A DNA stretch of 64,000 bases from Agapetus fuscipes (lineage: Eukaryota > Arthropoda > Insecta > Trichoptera > Glossosomatidae): the NCBI GenBank assembly GCA_951799405.1, contig OX637342.1:18585298-18649297 (forward strand). The letters run 5' to 3'. The notes beneath the pieces were generated by a model. It made no database searches. It saw only the letters and a program-made list of their open reading frames with translations, and had not been told where the DNA came from. Positions 19,231 to 30,045 of the stretch are shown here, one piece after another. Position 1 is the first letter of the stretch. The number at the start of each line of letters is the position of its first letter. The position numbers were made by a program, and so were the translations under genes.

Positions 19231-20094
19231 TAAAAATTTCTAACTAAAGGTTCGTTTAAATATTGTCCTTGGACTGACTACATCACGAAACGGCGCTATA
19301 AAGAAATCATCAACTCATCATCAACATCCGAAAATTTGCTTTTTTTTACTTACAAAATAAATAAATTTGATTCTTATTTACCTACAAGTTCTTAACAGGG
19401 ATATTCCATTTACAATTAACGTTGTTTATTGCTGACTCAATATTATAATCAAAGATATGCCGGTTTGATGACGTCATAAAGACTTCAAGTATAAAACTAT
19501 ACGTCGAAATTCAACAAATTAAATTATACCAAAACTGTAAAGTAAGTGAAACAGCATCGCAAGTGAATGTTTTGATTTCTATATATTCTTGGCGAAACTC
19601 TGTAGTTGAGTTTTGACGAGAAATTTCACACTGGCCACATCTTAACGGCATTACTCACTTCATGATTATTCACGAACTCTAAAGCCACGAATATCGCTAA
19701 CGAACCAACAATTCAACGTTTGTAATTGCTAATATTGTGTCCGTCTTGGAAACTGCGCAGGGACGAGATTTCAATGACTGTTACTTTTGCGATTAAAGCG
19801 GCGGAAAGGGGATGGATGCTGTTATGTTAAAATGGAACGGTACCTTCAGGATGTACCTACAGGATACTCACTCCGGCTAGCTATCATCGGCAACACTCTC
19901 AGGGCGTGGGGTTCTTTCTTTGTGTTGCTTGTTTTATACTTTGGGAAGGGTTGTATATTGAAACATAATTTAAAAGAAACAACAATGGGCTTATTTAACA
20001 CATAAGGGACTGGAAATAGGAAACAATAAATGGGCAGACCTGCTTCAGAAAGCCCACACATCACTTCACATAACTCTTCTGTTGACTGGAGTTC

Positions 20095-20460
20095 CGAGGC
20101 GAGCTTACAATAAGCTCGGGAGGTGATGTTCACGGCTCGGGGCTTCGCCCCCCGAGAGCCGCAGTCTATGAGGCGGATGCCTCAACACGTGGAGCCCTAG
20201 GGTGGAGGCTCCTCCGCACCAGGCTTCGGTCCATAAGGTGGGTTCCTTGGATGACGGATGCTTCAAGTAGAAGGGGAGCTCCATTAAAATGCTCCCCCCT
20301 CGCAACGCTTGGTGCTTGGTCGCCGACGCCTTGCCCAGAACTGCTGAGAACTGGCGAGCGACAATAATCGACGGCGCGATGATATTGCTCGGCGCAGTTC
20401 GGTTGCTTCCGTGACCGTTCCTCTCTGGTCGGCCCACGAAACATGCACTGTACACAATTT
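20095..20460. other. GC-rich island with strong hairpins
   Basis: Markedly more GC-rich than its surroundings. It contains the near-perfect hairpin cggctcggggcttcgccccc/cgagagccg, the palindrome ggagccctagggtggaggctcc (split here as ggagcccta and gggtggaggctcc), and several short stems. A minus ORF of 116 codons spans it but has compositional bias and no motif I recognise. Could be part of a DNA transposon end or a foreign fragment. Confidence 0.45.
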
Positions 20461-20709
20461 ATTTATTTTAAATGTTATTTAAAAAAAAGCATAACAATGC
20501 ATTGAAAGTAAACCATGTGTGAGAGAGAAAGAAATCAAACCGATAAAGATTCACGAACGGTTTATTGCTTGCGTGTGTAAAAAAGGAGAGTAATGGCTAA
20601 CAGAGCATCGACAGTGAAAGTTGGCAGTACGTTTTCCCAGTGTTTGTTTGGCTTATCCACCACTTGATTCAAAGATGACCTTTCAATAAAAATAAATAAA
20701 ATAAAAACA

Positions 20710-21030
20710 GACTGATCAATAGCGCAGTTGGTAGAATGCTTGCATTTCATGGCGAGAGCAACGGTTTGATCCCCACTGAGGGTGTCAAAAATGATGATTT
20801 TTTTTTGTGTTTATTTCAAACCCAAAATAAATACCGGCAAGGTGTACTCATCCTTCTCAATAAATTAGAAACAGCCCCCTCGGGATCCTTCACTTTAACT
20901 GAAGTGATTGGCGTGAGGCCGGCGCTCTTACCCGTAAAAATAAATAACTCTCAAATCGCCATGTGCGACACATTCGGGATAACGAAGACAAGAAGTTACA
21001 CTATACGAATAGATAAGTTGCGTTTTTAGT
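20710..21030 (+). mobile_element. SINE-1, diverged full-length copy
   Basis: Head caatagcgcagttggtagaa with B box cggtttgatcccc. The body follows the family to ggcgtgaggccggcgctctt and ends aagaagttacactatacg. Confidence 0.75.
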
Positions 21031-21810
21031 TGCAAAGGTGATGGATGCATTGAAAGTAAGCATGTGTGAGGGAAATAGAAAGCAAACCGAGGAACTTTAA
21101 TGATCGGTTCATTGTTTGCGTGCTTACGAGCTTTGTAGAAAAGGAGAATAATGCGTGATATAGCATCGACAGTGAGGATTGGCAGCAGTGTTACAGAAAA
21201 ACACTGACAACTTGACACAGCAAACTCGTCAAAATAAAAATAAAATGGAAGCATTTCAAAGAGACAGACCATTGTAAAAAATGAGTAGTGTACTAAAAGA
21301 TCCTAAAAAGTAGGGACAATTTTTCACATGATCTTTAAGTAAACAATCACAAACATTCAGTTGACAGTTAATTTACTTGTTCGCCTTACGAGTATACCAG
21401 TGTTAAAAAATAATTTTGCCTACATTTCAAAATAAACTTTGGAGGGATTTCTGGGTGAATGCTGGCCACACAGCAGTGAGAGTGTGTGGGTGTAGAACGT
21501 ATTTGTAGTCTCCATTGCTTGTGTCGATTTTTTAAATTCTGTGTGCTGGCAAAATTGGGACCCAGACCTTATATAATTCCGGTCATTTGGTCTCATCTAG
21601 TACGCGACTCGCCGCGGGTCGTTTTGTCTTCATTGCCAACACTTCATACAACTTCATACAACAAACAGGAGATTCAATTTAAGCCACAACCACAAAGGTG
21701 AATTTGTGATGGCTTTGTATATAATAACTCATTCAGAGTACAACCATATCTAGTTATTAGTTATCTTGTTGGTAGTATTTGCAAGAGTTGAATTTATTTT
21801 CTTAGTTCGT
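21031..21810. other. Interval without recognised genes
   Basis: A stretch at 21050-21190 (gtgagggaaatagaaagcaaacc) resembles 20515-20600 in the same orientation, a local duplicate of about 100 bp. Nothing else recognised. Confidence 0.4.
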
Positions 21811-21897
21811 ATATCATATATTGACCACCCATACTGTAAGAAATGGTTCATTTGCCAATGTCAAACCTATTTCAGGGAAGAGTTGCAGGGCTTATAA

Positions 21898-22196
21898 TAA
21901 TAATAATATTAGGATGATTTATTTGGTGAGCGCAGTTTTTGTGTGTATCACACCTCAAGAGCCCTCTGCGAGCTTGGTCGTCGCTGTAGAAAGCGCCAAT
22001 TCTCAAGCAAGACCCAGTTGTTGTAAGGTTGGATGGACCTTTCAGTGACCGGTCTTTGGTAAAGGTTTATGAATTTTTCAACCCAGCGAAGAGCACATTT
22101 GGAAATATAAATGGTATATTTTTGTGCTTCGCCGGGATCCGAATCCACAACCTTCCATTTTATGAGTCCAAAGTGCCACTGGACTACGGACCGGTC
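21898..22196 (-). mobile_element. SINE-2 body of a 5S-tRNA composite SINE
   Basis: Minus strand: L2-like tail at the left (aggatgatttatttggtgag), body, then tRNA-like head with B box (ccgggatccgaatcc, one change) and ctacggaccggtcc. It directly joins the 5S-like head at 22202. Confidence 0.75.
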
Positions 22197-22201
22197 CAAG
22201 A

Positions 22202-22317
22202 TGCCAACGACACGCGGTGTACCTGAGCGGTAACCCATCCAAGTACTGTCCGCGCCCAATGTTGCTTAACTTCGGTGATCTATGGGAACCGGTGCTTTCA
22301 ACATGTTAACGTCGTTT
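22202..22317 (-). repeat. 5S rRNA-derived SINE head
   Basis: On the minus strand it aligns by eye along the whole 5S rRNA: AAAGCACCGGTTCCCATAG, ATCACCGAAGTTAAGCAAC, GCGCGGACAGTACTTGGATG, then ACACCGCGTGTCGTTGGCA. It contains the internal control region used by TFIIIA and RNA polymerase III. Mutations, and fusion to a SINE at three sites, argue against a functional rRNA gene. Confidence 0.8.
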
Positions 22318-22396
22318 TGTTCATGTTCATTTTAAATTGGGCTTTATATTGTAGGTTCACATGCGGTATTTTTAAGCGCGAACTTAAAGGTGTCTG

Positions 22397-22610
22397 ATGC
22401 TGGAGTGATGTTTTCCGGGATCTGTTGCCGTGGTCTGTGGGAGCTGGAGCTTCCGGGCGTTTCGCCCATTTCTACGATGGGCTTTTTCAGCGTGAAGTAT
22501 GAGGATGAAAGTGATCTTGATGAGAACTGTGATGATTTTCTTAAGCTCCAGCTCCCACAGACCACGGCAATAGATCCCGGAAAACATCACTCCAGCATCA
22601 TCAGCCGGCC
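22397..22610. mobile_element. Palindromic hammerhead-bearing element (family M3)
   Basis: Inverted arms: gatgctggagtgatgttttc, cgggatctgttgccgtggtc and tgtgggagctggagctt, mirrored by aagctccagctcccacag, accacggcaatagatcccg and gaaaacatcactccagcatc. The spacer holds the motif at 22450-22497. A second, shorter copy is 58603-58775. Confidence 0.65.
22450..22497 (-). ncRNA. Hammerhead-like motif
   Basis: Minus strand: GCTGAAAAAGCCCATCGTAG then AAATGGGCGAAACGCCCGG. Stem II GCCCAT/ATGGGC is perfect and the GAAA half is intact. The first core is CTGAAAA here and CTGAAGA in the sister copy at 58659-58703. Confidence 0.5.
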
Positions 22611-22719
22611 GTGTAAGCCTAAAACTCTTATTAAAAGTGTCTGCTTGTGGAAATACGTTTAATATAAATCTTAACTGTAATATATCTTTGCAACTTAGAT
22701 TATAGATTATTATAGATTG

Positions 22720-23218
22720 ACCGGTCCGTAGCTCAGTGGTAACACTGCGGACTCTGAATGGGAAGGTTGTGGGTTCGATTCCCGGCGGAGCACAAAAATA
22801 TACCATTTATATTTTCAAATTTGCTCATCGCCGGATTGAAAAATTAATAAAACCTTAACCAATGACCGGTCACCAAAGGTCCATCCAGCCTTACAGCAAC
22901 TGGGTCTTGCTTGAGAATTGGCGCTTTGTAGCGACGACGATCAAGCTCGTAAAAAGGTCGATAGCTCAATTGGTAGAATGCTTGCATTCCATGCCGAGAG
23001 CAAGGATTCGATCTTAAAGGATTACTCAGCCTTCACAAGAAATGAGAACCAGCCCTCCCAGGAGCTAGGAAACCCCCACTTCAACTGAAAGTGGTTGGTG
23101 TGAGGCCGGCCCCCTTACCTGTAAAAATAAATAGGTCCCGAAGCGCCACATGCGACCCCTTCGGGGATAACGCAGGCAAGAAGTTACACTATATGTGTAG
23201 CTTAGTTGCGTTTTATAG
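22720..23218 (+). mobile_element. SINE-2/SINE-1 dimer
   Basis: SINE-2 (22720-22955: A box cgtagctcagtggtaacact, B box gggttcgattccc) runs into SINE-1 (22960-23218) across atcaagctcgtaaaaaggtc. The SINE-1 half has lost part of its body after the B box (gcaaggattcgatc). It ends aagaagttacactatatgtg. Confidence 0.8.
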
Positions 23219-23549
23219 ATATAGCTTTGCAAACACACGAGCTTGGAGATTCTTTAATGCAGTTGTATGGAAAATAAACCTCAGTTTGTTTGTCTCTCTA
23301 TAGAGGATTAAAAATATTTGGAAGTTTATGACAAAGGCCACATGCGCTCGTCCATAACGTCACTTTGTTTATTAAACAATGCATTGCTGAAACGTTGCAG
23401 TTGTTCACAGAACCAAAGTTGATAAATGAATGCAGTACAGAAAATGACAAAGAAGGTTTAACAAACGGAGTAGAACTGCTTTAAAATTGGGTAACATTAA
23501 ATATAGAAAGAATTTTAATATAATAAAAATCTAAATGAAGACTCTAATC

Positions 23550-23930
23550 TAATCTAAGTTGCAAAGATATGTTACATTGGAGATTCACATTATATGCATT
23601 CTTACAAGCAGACACGTACAAGTTCGCACTTGCACATGCCGCATGTGAACCTACAACATAAAAACCCAAATCTCAAATGGACATACACCCTGCAAATCTT
23701 GCCGTCCTTCACTGAAGCAGGGGGGACATTGGCAAAGTGAACCATTTTTACAGCATGAGTGATCAGCCGCATACCAACCTATAAGTCAAGGAACAAGCAC
23801 GAAAAATTACATTTTTTTAAATGAATGACATCAAAACTAAAACAGAAAACATATTCCAATTTAATAAACCCTAGCCGCCAACATTACAGATCAACCGCTA
23901 TTTCAAGAGTACAGAGGAAAAACAAGGAAT
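23550..23930 (-). mobile_element. LINE-A 3'UTR plus upstream part
   Basis: The tail tctaatctaatctaagttgc is at the left, the hairpin block is in the middle, cctataagtcaaggaacaag follows, and the right end has ccctagccgccaacattac then agatcaaccgc. Confidence 0.75.
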
Positions 23931-23999
23931 ATCAGCAAAAATAAGAAAATAAGTTTGTAACAAAAAAGTAAAATCTAGTGTATCTAAAGCTCTGCATAA

Positions 24000-24243
24000 T
24001 TTGCAAAGTAGAGGACTAGGGTTCGATCTCCACCAAGAGTGTCCGGAATGAATTTCTATGGCAAAAAAAAATTAAAACAGCCCCTTTGGGAGTTGGAAAA
24101 ACCTTCACTTCAATAGAATTGGTTGGCATAAGGCCGGCCCGCTTAGCTTTAAAAATAAATAGGTTCCACTCGCCATATACGGGGATCAATGCGGTAAGCA
24201 ACCGCCCTATATGTGCAGCTTGGTTGGGCATTTAGTTGCGTTG
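24000..24243 (+). mobile_element. SINE-1, 5'-truncated and diverged
   Basis: B box agggttcgatctcc, then gagtgtccggaatgaattt, cccctttgggagttgg and ggttggcataaggccggccc, with the tail gtgcagcttggttgggca. Confidence 0.65.
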
Positions 24244-24289
24244 CGGATTACGTATTTTTAAATTATGCCAAAAAGTAACTTTAAATTGT

Positions 24290-24480
24290 AACTCTGTCGC
24301 CATTCCGCAAGGGGTGGCGAGAGCCTCAGCAGATTTGCATCCATTTTTTCCTATCCTTGCATACCTCTTTTGATTCATTCATATCCATCACCTTTTTATT
24401 AAATTTCACATTCTCTTCGCATATCCCATTCTTTCACAATTTCACCGATATGATCCAGCCATACTTTTCTCGGTCTTCTT
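24290..24480 (-). pseudogene. LINE-B 3' end remnant
   Basis: Reverse of the 2828-3060 copy: cgccattccgcaaggggtgg, then gattcattcatatccatcacc-type codons. Heavily broken. Confidence 0.5.
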
Positions 24481-24599
24481 TTTCATCTTTTTCTTATGAC
24501 ATTTCCCCTGTTTATACAATATATATATACACGCAAGTCCTTCATCATCCATTCTTTCTATATGTCCCAACCACAGTCCCAACCATCAAACCAAAAAGT

Positions 24600-25235
24600 A
24601 AATTTAAAAATCCTCTTTAAAATGACGTAAGCAAGTCGAAAGTACTCGAGGTTAAATAAATACTCAACTTGTAAAAACAAAACTATATGCTTTAAAAAAA
24701 TATCTATACATTCTCAAAAAGTACACGTTTATAAAGCCAATCTATTGTGTACATTTTGAGCTCTGTCTGCTTTCATCGGCAATACGGAACAAGCACTCAG
24801 AATATTGCTGCAAATTCACATAATCACACACAGACATGTTCCGGAATTTCAACCATTCTCTCTACATAAAATTGTGAGCTTTAAGCTCTCTCTAGAAACA
24901 AGCAAATTCATTGACTGTAAAGAGTGTGGACAAGATTCTGCCGAAATAGGATATTATATTGTATGGTGTTCACTGAGTCATATCGGCTTTTCTTTCTTAT
25001 AAGAAGTTGTCCGTAATGGTACTCATTGTGTACGAAAGATATTTCAAAACCGTTACCTATTAATTTGAAGACAGCAGCAGGCATCGCGGTGGTTGGAGCG
25101 CTGCGAGCAGCGCAGTCAAGAGATAACTGGAGAAGAGCAGTTGCTTCCACAAGGGTCACAACCCTCAGCAATAAGGAACAAGATTAAGAATAATACTTTT
25201 TTGGTAAATATTTCATGAAAATCAATTCTTGTATA
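24600..25235. other. Interval without recognised genes
   Basis: Starts near 24640 with a decayed gtcgaaagtactcgagg, the Penelope-type hammerhead second half (plus). The 65- and 87-codon ORFs have no recognised motif. Confidence 0.4.
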
Positions 25236-25239
25236 ATAG

Positions 25240-25500
25240 ATTCCTTGACTTAAAGGTTGGTATGAGGCTTACCACACATACAGCAAAAATGATTCACTTT
25301 GCCAATGTCACCCCTGTTTCAGGGAAGGTCGGCAAGAGTTGCTGGGCTTATGTTTATTTGAGATTGGGTTTTATATTGTAGGTTCACATGCGGCATGCTT
25401 ACGCGCGAACTTAAACGTGTCTACTTGTGGGAATACCTTTAATACCTATACATCTCAAATGTAATATATTTTTGCAACTTAGGTTATAGATTATAGATGA
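25240..25500 (+). mobile_element. LINE-A 3'UTR, near full-length
   Basis: ttccttgacttaaaggttgg to gcaacttaggttatagatta with an intact hairpin block (cccctgtttcaggg). Confidence 0.8.
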
Positions 25501-25690
25501 TAAACGACTAATGGAGAAAGTGTACAAAGGAGATGTCAGAGAAAAATGTGGAAGGAGAAAACTGAGGAAGGAATAGATAGACCAAACATGTGAGATTGTG
25601 AAACAATAAAACCTGCAGAGCGAAAATGAGACAAGAGTAGGTATGAATAAAATATTAATGTTGAAAATATGAAAGAGATATGCATTACCT
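25500..25690 (+). pseudogene. LINE-B-like C-terminal remnant
   Basis: acgactaatggagaaagtgt and gaaggagaaaactgaggaag match the K.VY.G..R..RGR.R.EW region with stops. It abuts the preceding LINE-A tail. Confidence 0.45.
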
Positions 25691-25989
25691 CAATATTACC
25701 TTATATTTCACAAGCAATATTCATTTTCAGTCCAGACAATAGAATACATCGATAGTTCACTTTTGTCTAGTATGATTTTTGTTCCATATTGGTAACTGAT
25801 GAAATGCATCATTTTTATCTATTTTTCGTTGTGGAGTTTTGATACTCCATGTTTGTTTCCAATGTTCATTTGTTGGTGAAAGAGCTCTCTTGGATATTTT
25901 GATTCGTATATTTTTTTCCGAGTGCATTGTTTTCTGTTCCCACATGCAGATAATAAAATTCAGAGTAAAGATGGAAAAATCTGTTGATC

Positions 25990-26320
25990 TATAATGATAT
26001 TATCTATAATCTAAGTTACAAGGATATATTAACATTTGATATTCATATTAAATGCATGCCCACAAAAGAACACGTGTAAGTTAGTGATTAAAACTGCTGC
26101 ATGTGTAGTAACATATTAAAATACAAACCTAAAATAAACACAAGCCCTACAACTTATGCCAACCGTTCCTGAAACAGGGGTGGTATTGGCAAAGTGAATC
26201 ATTTTTTAAAGTATTGCTGGTCAACCTGATACCAACCTGTAAGTCAAGGAATTGCTATATGTTGACACGGGTAAAACATGGTTGATCAGCTTCATACCAA
26301 CTTTAAGGTCAAGGAACACT
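25990..26320 (-). mobile_element. LINE-A 3'UTR and adjacent fragment
   Basis: The main copy is 25990-26250 (tctataatctaagttacaag to cctgtaagtcaaggaattg). A short second piece, gttgatcagcttcataccaac, is at 26280-26318. Confidence 0.7.
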
Positions 26321-26338
26321 CATTACAAAATATTTACA

Positions 26339-26740
26339 TTAATAATAATAAACACAGAATTTATATAGCGCCTTTTATGACAATGTGTCACTACAAAGGC
26401 GCTTGTCCATATGATTGGACGAAGAGGTGAGTCTTGAGACTTCTTTTAAATTGCGTCTCCAAATCCAGTTCCCTCAGTGTGTCAGGAAAAGCATTCCAGG
26501 TCATTGGAGCGGCTGCCTTGAATGCCCTGTCTCCAAAAACAGTGTGGAGTCTTCTTGCTGGGACTTCCAGGCAGCTGCTTCTTGATGCAGCTGACCTCAG
26601 TGTTTGTCCACGCAAGGTTATAGTTGTTGGAGACACCAGCTCCATCAGGTACCCCGGAGCTCTCCCACGTAGTGCTTTAAAAGTGAGTAGACCAACTTTA
26701 AAGGTAATCCTCTCAGGGATTTTCATTCCAACATTGCAAA
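26339..26740 (-). pseudogene. CR1/L2-like LINE C-terminus and 3'UTR
   Basis: An open 111-codon segment (26391-26726) reads LLTFKALRGRAPGYLMEL, then GDRAFKAAAPMTWNAFP and FKRSLKTHLFVQSYG before the stop. This is the conserved CR1/L2 C-terminus. The 3'UTR ends tatataaattctgtgtttat then (TTA)n on the minus strand, a classic end for this group. 5'-truncated. Confidence 0.8.
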
Positions 26741-26744
26741 AAAA

Positions 26745-27410
26745 ATATTAAAATGAGCTTGTTCGTATTTTGTCAAAATTATTCATTTTTCAATTCATCG
26801 CGAGCCGCGAAACCACCAGTGCAGAAGTTAACGTGTGAACCATGTGTAATCGATTCGTGTAAAATAAATTCAATTGCAATTTTGTTAAAGGGCACCAAAA
26901 ATAAATTGTAAAATTTCATTAGACCAAATATCACACGTGACACTATTCTACACGATAAGCTGGTGTCCGTCACACGACGCTAACCACGCGCGGTTACAGC
27001 TTCACAACGGAGCGTGTGTTTAACAAATTAAATAGTCAAACACGCCCGCCCAAATGTGTAAACAATGCCTTTGTAATAAACCTTCATGTATTTGGACACT
27101 CGGGCGCAACTGATATCGCACCCTATACAGAATATATTAGCTGACTCTACAAACGGTGAAAGCGACGTGTTATCTTTTCACGAACAGCGCGGCGGTCGGT
27201 TTAAGCTGGAATTTTCAGAAATTTTGAACTATTAAATGAAACAACAGCAACAATTGAATTTAATACAATTTTAAAATATTTCAATTAAAATTCAATTAAC
27301 TTATTACGCAAAAGTTTTTTTTTTGTTTTAAATTAATTAGGTAACAATTTTTTACATAAATTTTCAAAAGATTTTTTTGAAACACTGTGGAAATTCATTT
27401 TTAAAGATTT
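26745..27410. other. Interval without recognised genes
   Basis: More mixed composition around 26960-27200 with short CG-containing stretches. No ORF with recognisable motifs. Confidence 0.4.
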
Positions 27411-27411
27411 C

Positions 27412-27765
27412 CGGTCACCAAAGGTCCATCCAGCCTTACAGCAACTGGGTCTTGCTTGAGAATTGGCGCATTGAAGCGACGACGACCTAGATCGTAAAAA
27501 GGGCGATAGCTCAATTGGTAGAATGCTTGCATTCTCATTCCATGCTGAGAGCAACGGTTCGATCTCAAGGTTTACTCAGCCTTCACAAGAAATGAGAACC
27601 AGCCCTCCCGGGAGCTGAGAAACCGCCACTTCAACTGAAAGTGGTTGGTGTGAGGCCGGCCCCCTTACCCGTAAAAATAAATAGGTCCCGAATCACCACA
27701 TGCGACCCCTTCGGGGATAGCACAGACAAGAAGTTACACTATATGTGTAGCTTACTTGCGTTTTT
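27412..27765 (+). mobile_element. SINE-2/SINE-1 dimer, 5'-truncated
   Basis: The 3' part of SINE-2 (27412-27504: ccggtcaccaaaggtccatc, gcttgagaattggcgc) is fused by tagatcgtaaaaagggcg to SINE-1 (27505-27765). As at 22960, the SINE-1 half jumps from caacggttcgatctc to tttactcagccttcac. The shared internal deletion shows both descend from one dimer master. Confidence 0.8.
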
Positions 27766-27769
27766 TTTT

Positions 27770-28785
27770 TTTTTGTGAACAATGACATTTTTTTTAAGTC
27801 CTTCGGGTAGGAATATTGTTATTTTTGCAGCTTTTTAATCTTAAGACGTTTCGCTTTTACGAACAGATAGCATTCTCGAGGTTGGTTACGCCGCTCATAA
27901 ATGTACAAGGGAAAGCTAAGTGTATAATATTGGGAATTGATAATCCAAGGATTGAGCCTCACATATTTTTTTGATAATGTAAAAGCAAAACACAAAGCGC
28001 TCGAGGTAATAAATCAACTGGGGAAAAAATTAATTGTGTTGTATTTGTACATTATTCATTTAAAATGAATCTTCATAATGTTAATACATAAGCCCTTCAA
28101 CTTTTAAATTAATTGATTTATTTGGTGAACGCTATTAAGTGTAAACCACACTTTAAAAACCTTATACGAGCCTGGCCATCGCACGTCAGCGCCAAATTTT
28201 CAAGCAAAGCAGTATGAATTTTTTGACCATCTATTTATTAAATTTGAAAGTTTAATTTTAAAGTAGAAACCAGTGCTGAAATCTCGATAGAGGCAAGTAG
28301 TTGTTGCCCTACTATAACATTTTTAATTACATAATACAGAGATCGTATATTTGATTGTATTTTTGTTTACACAAAACCATCGAAATTTTTAAAAAATGCT
28401 TTTTAATCAAATATGTACCTGAAATTCACACAGAGGCTGAAGACAAGAAGAATAATAAACAGGAAAAATTTCTAACTGAAAACATTTTGGAAAATCTTCA
28501 ACGTACAGCTTGCCTCAGCTTAAACTGTGGTTTTTTTTTGTATAAAATATGAAAGCATAAAAGCTGTTTTTGTTTGTGTTTTTTTTTTGTGTGCTGAGTT
28601 ACAACTGAAGCATTTGTAATGAGTTGGCATCAGCTGGTAGCGAGCCAGAAAAAGTGATATTTTTTTTTTTACATATACCCTCTATAAAAATGATATAATT
28701 TACCAAAATACGCAACTTTTTTGGTTTTAACGTGCACAAAAAATTTGGCCAAATATGACAATGATGCATTTTTACTTTAACAAGC
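27770..28785. other. Interval with a decayed SINE-2, no genes
   Basis: A decayed minus-strand SINE-2 (about 28107-28225: gatttatttggtgaacgcta, agcgccaaattttcaagcaa). 27990-28025 has aaagcgctcgagg and aataaatcaact, a remnant of a hammerhead half. The rest is AT-rich. Confidence 0.45.
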
Positions 28786-28789
28786 TTAT

Positions 28790-28965
28790 CAAGTGTAAAG
28801 AAAGGATTCAAATGGAAATGTAGGAAAATAAAGAACATGGGAAAATTTTGAATACGGAATAGAGAAAACAAAAGATGATCGACAAGGAGAAAAAAGAGGA
28901 TCTTGCCTGGCTTCAGAGCCACAGGGCTGTGTAAATTATGCAGATTTTACGCAGAAAAGAAACAA
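28790..28965 (+). repeat. Interspersed repeat F, copy 1
   Basis: The stretch aataaagaacatgggaaaatt to cttcagagccacag recurs at 49650-49800 (plus). Its right half recurs reversed at 32110-32225. Unknown family. Confidence 0.55.
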
Positions 28966-28974
28966 ATCTACTTA

Positions 28975-29440
28975 TCGGTAGATCCATCTGCAGAGATATG
29001 TCACTGATATTCGATAAACTCAATAATGATCTACCGTCATCACGGATACTCGATACACTTTCAACAATGAAGATTGATCTACCGATATCACTGATATTCG
29101 ATACACTTTTAACAATGTAGATTGATCTACTGATATCACTGATATTCGATACACTTTCAACAATGTAGATAGATCTACCGATATCACTGATATTCGACAA
29201 TCTCAACAATATAGATAGGTCTACCGATATCACTGATATTCGATAATCTCAACAATGTAGATAGATCTACCGATAGCACTGATATTTGAGACACTCTCAA
29301 CAATGAAGATTGATCAACCGATATCACTGATATTCGACACATTCTTAACAATGTAGATAGATCTACTGATATCACTGATATTTGATAATCTCAACAATGA
29401 AGATAGATCTACTATTATTGCTGATATTTGACTTTAACGA
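28975..29440 (+). repeat. 47-48 bp satellite array, left
   Basis: About ten units of the form gatctaccgatatcactgat, attcgatacactttcaacaa, tgtagatt. Units vary between about 44 and 48 bp. The array creates spurious ORFs with repeated SNISDIGRSIYIVESV. It is not CRISPR, because there are no distinct spacers. Inverted counterparts lie at 32235-32660 and beyond. Confidence 0.8.
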
Positions 29441-29444
29441 ACCG

Positions 29445-30045
29445 TACAATTGTGAGACCGTAGCTTCTATGGTCTCTATGATTTTCTTCACAAACTTCGT
29501 TTGTCTTCAACCTTCCAACTTGGTTCATTGTTTCTTGGGTTTGTTTATATCATCTCCAACCTCATCCTCTAATCCTTACAATTTTCAAATAGTTTTCATG
29601 AACTCTTTGATAGTATTAAATAGTATAAAATGAAACTGAAATTTATTTCGGATGTATTTGTATTTGAATACACTTGGGAAAATAGTTCTATTATTTGAGT
29701 TATCCAAGAAGACTTGATAACAGTGGCAAATATATATTTTTCGAAATTAAATGAAAAAGTTTCATTTTTACTTATTCTGAAAATAAATATCTTCGTGTCT
29801 CGGTTATTCTATGAAAATACAATTATTTTATTACGAGTCCTGAGAAACCTCTTACAAAGGTTAATCTACTTTAGAGTTTTGTCTTCTCATTGTTTCTCAT
29901 ACGTCTCGGAAAACTTTTATTGTATCTGAAAACTAATTTTAACCACCCCGTCTATTCTATTATCATTTTTAGTTAATTGAGTACAGCGAATAAATAAAAA
30001 TTAAAAAGACGAAAGGGAAAACATCGAAAATATAGGTTTATAATA
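29445..30045. other. Interval without recognised genes
   Basis: AT-rich with 71-83 codon ORFs and no motif I recognise. Confidence 0.4.

Larger units (their letters stand above)
18746..19780. other. Interval with palindrome-associated sequence, no genes
   Basis: Holds two hammerhead-like motifs (18884-18915, 19178-19230) and gactttcactgtgtaaacca, shared with 57935-57960. This looks like decayed Penelope-like sequence. Confidence 0.45.
21815..22720 (+). mobile_element. LINE-A 3'UTR with two nested insertions
   Basis: Three LINE-A pieces, 21815-21895, 22318-22395 and 22636-22720, read in order across the family. They are separated by a 5S-tRNA SINE and a palindromic hammerhead element, giving a relative age: LINE-A first, the others later. 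Confidence 0.75.

Noticed and set aside
20105..20455. 116-codon ORF as a real gene
   Set aside because: Compositionally biased, lies across hairpins, and has an overlapping open frame on the same strand; kept only as a GC island.
28913..29233. ORF with repeated SNISDIGRSIYIVESV peptides
   Set aside because: Translation of the 47-48 bp satellite; the unit length drifts and breaks the frame, and there is no start context or partner.
28975..29440. CRISPR-like array
   Set aside because: The units are contiguous tandem repeats with no unique spacers, in eukaryotic DNA.
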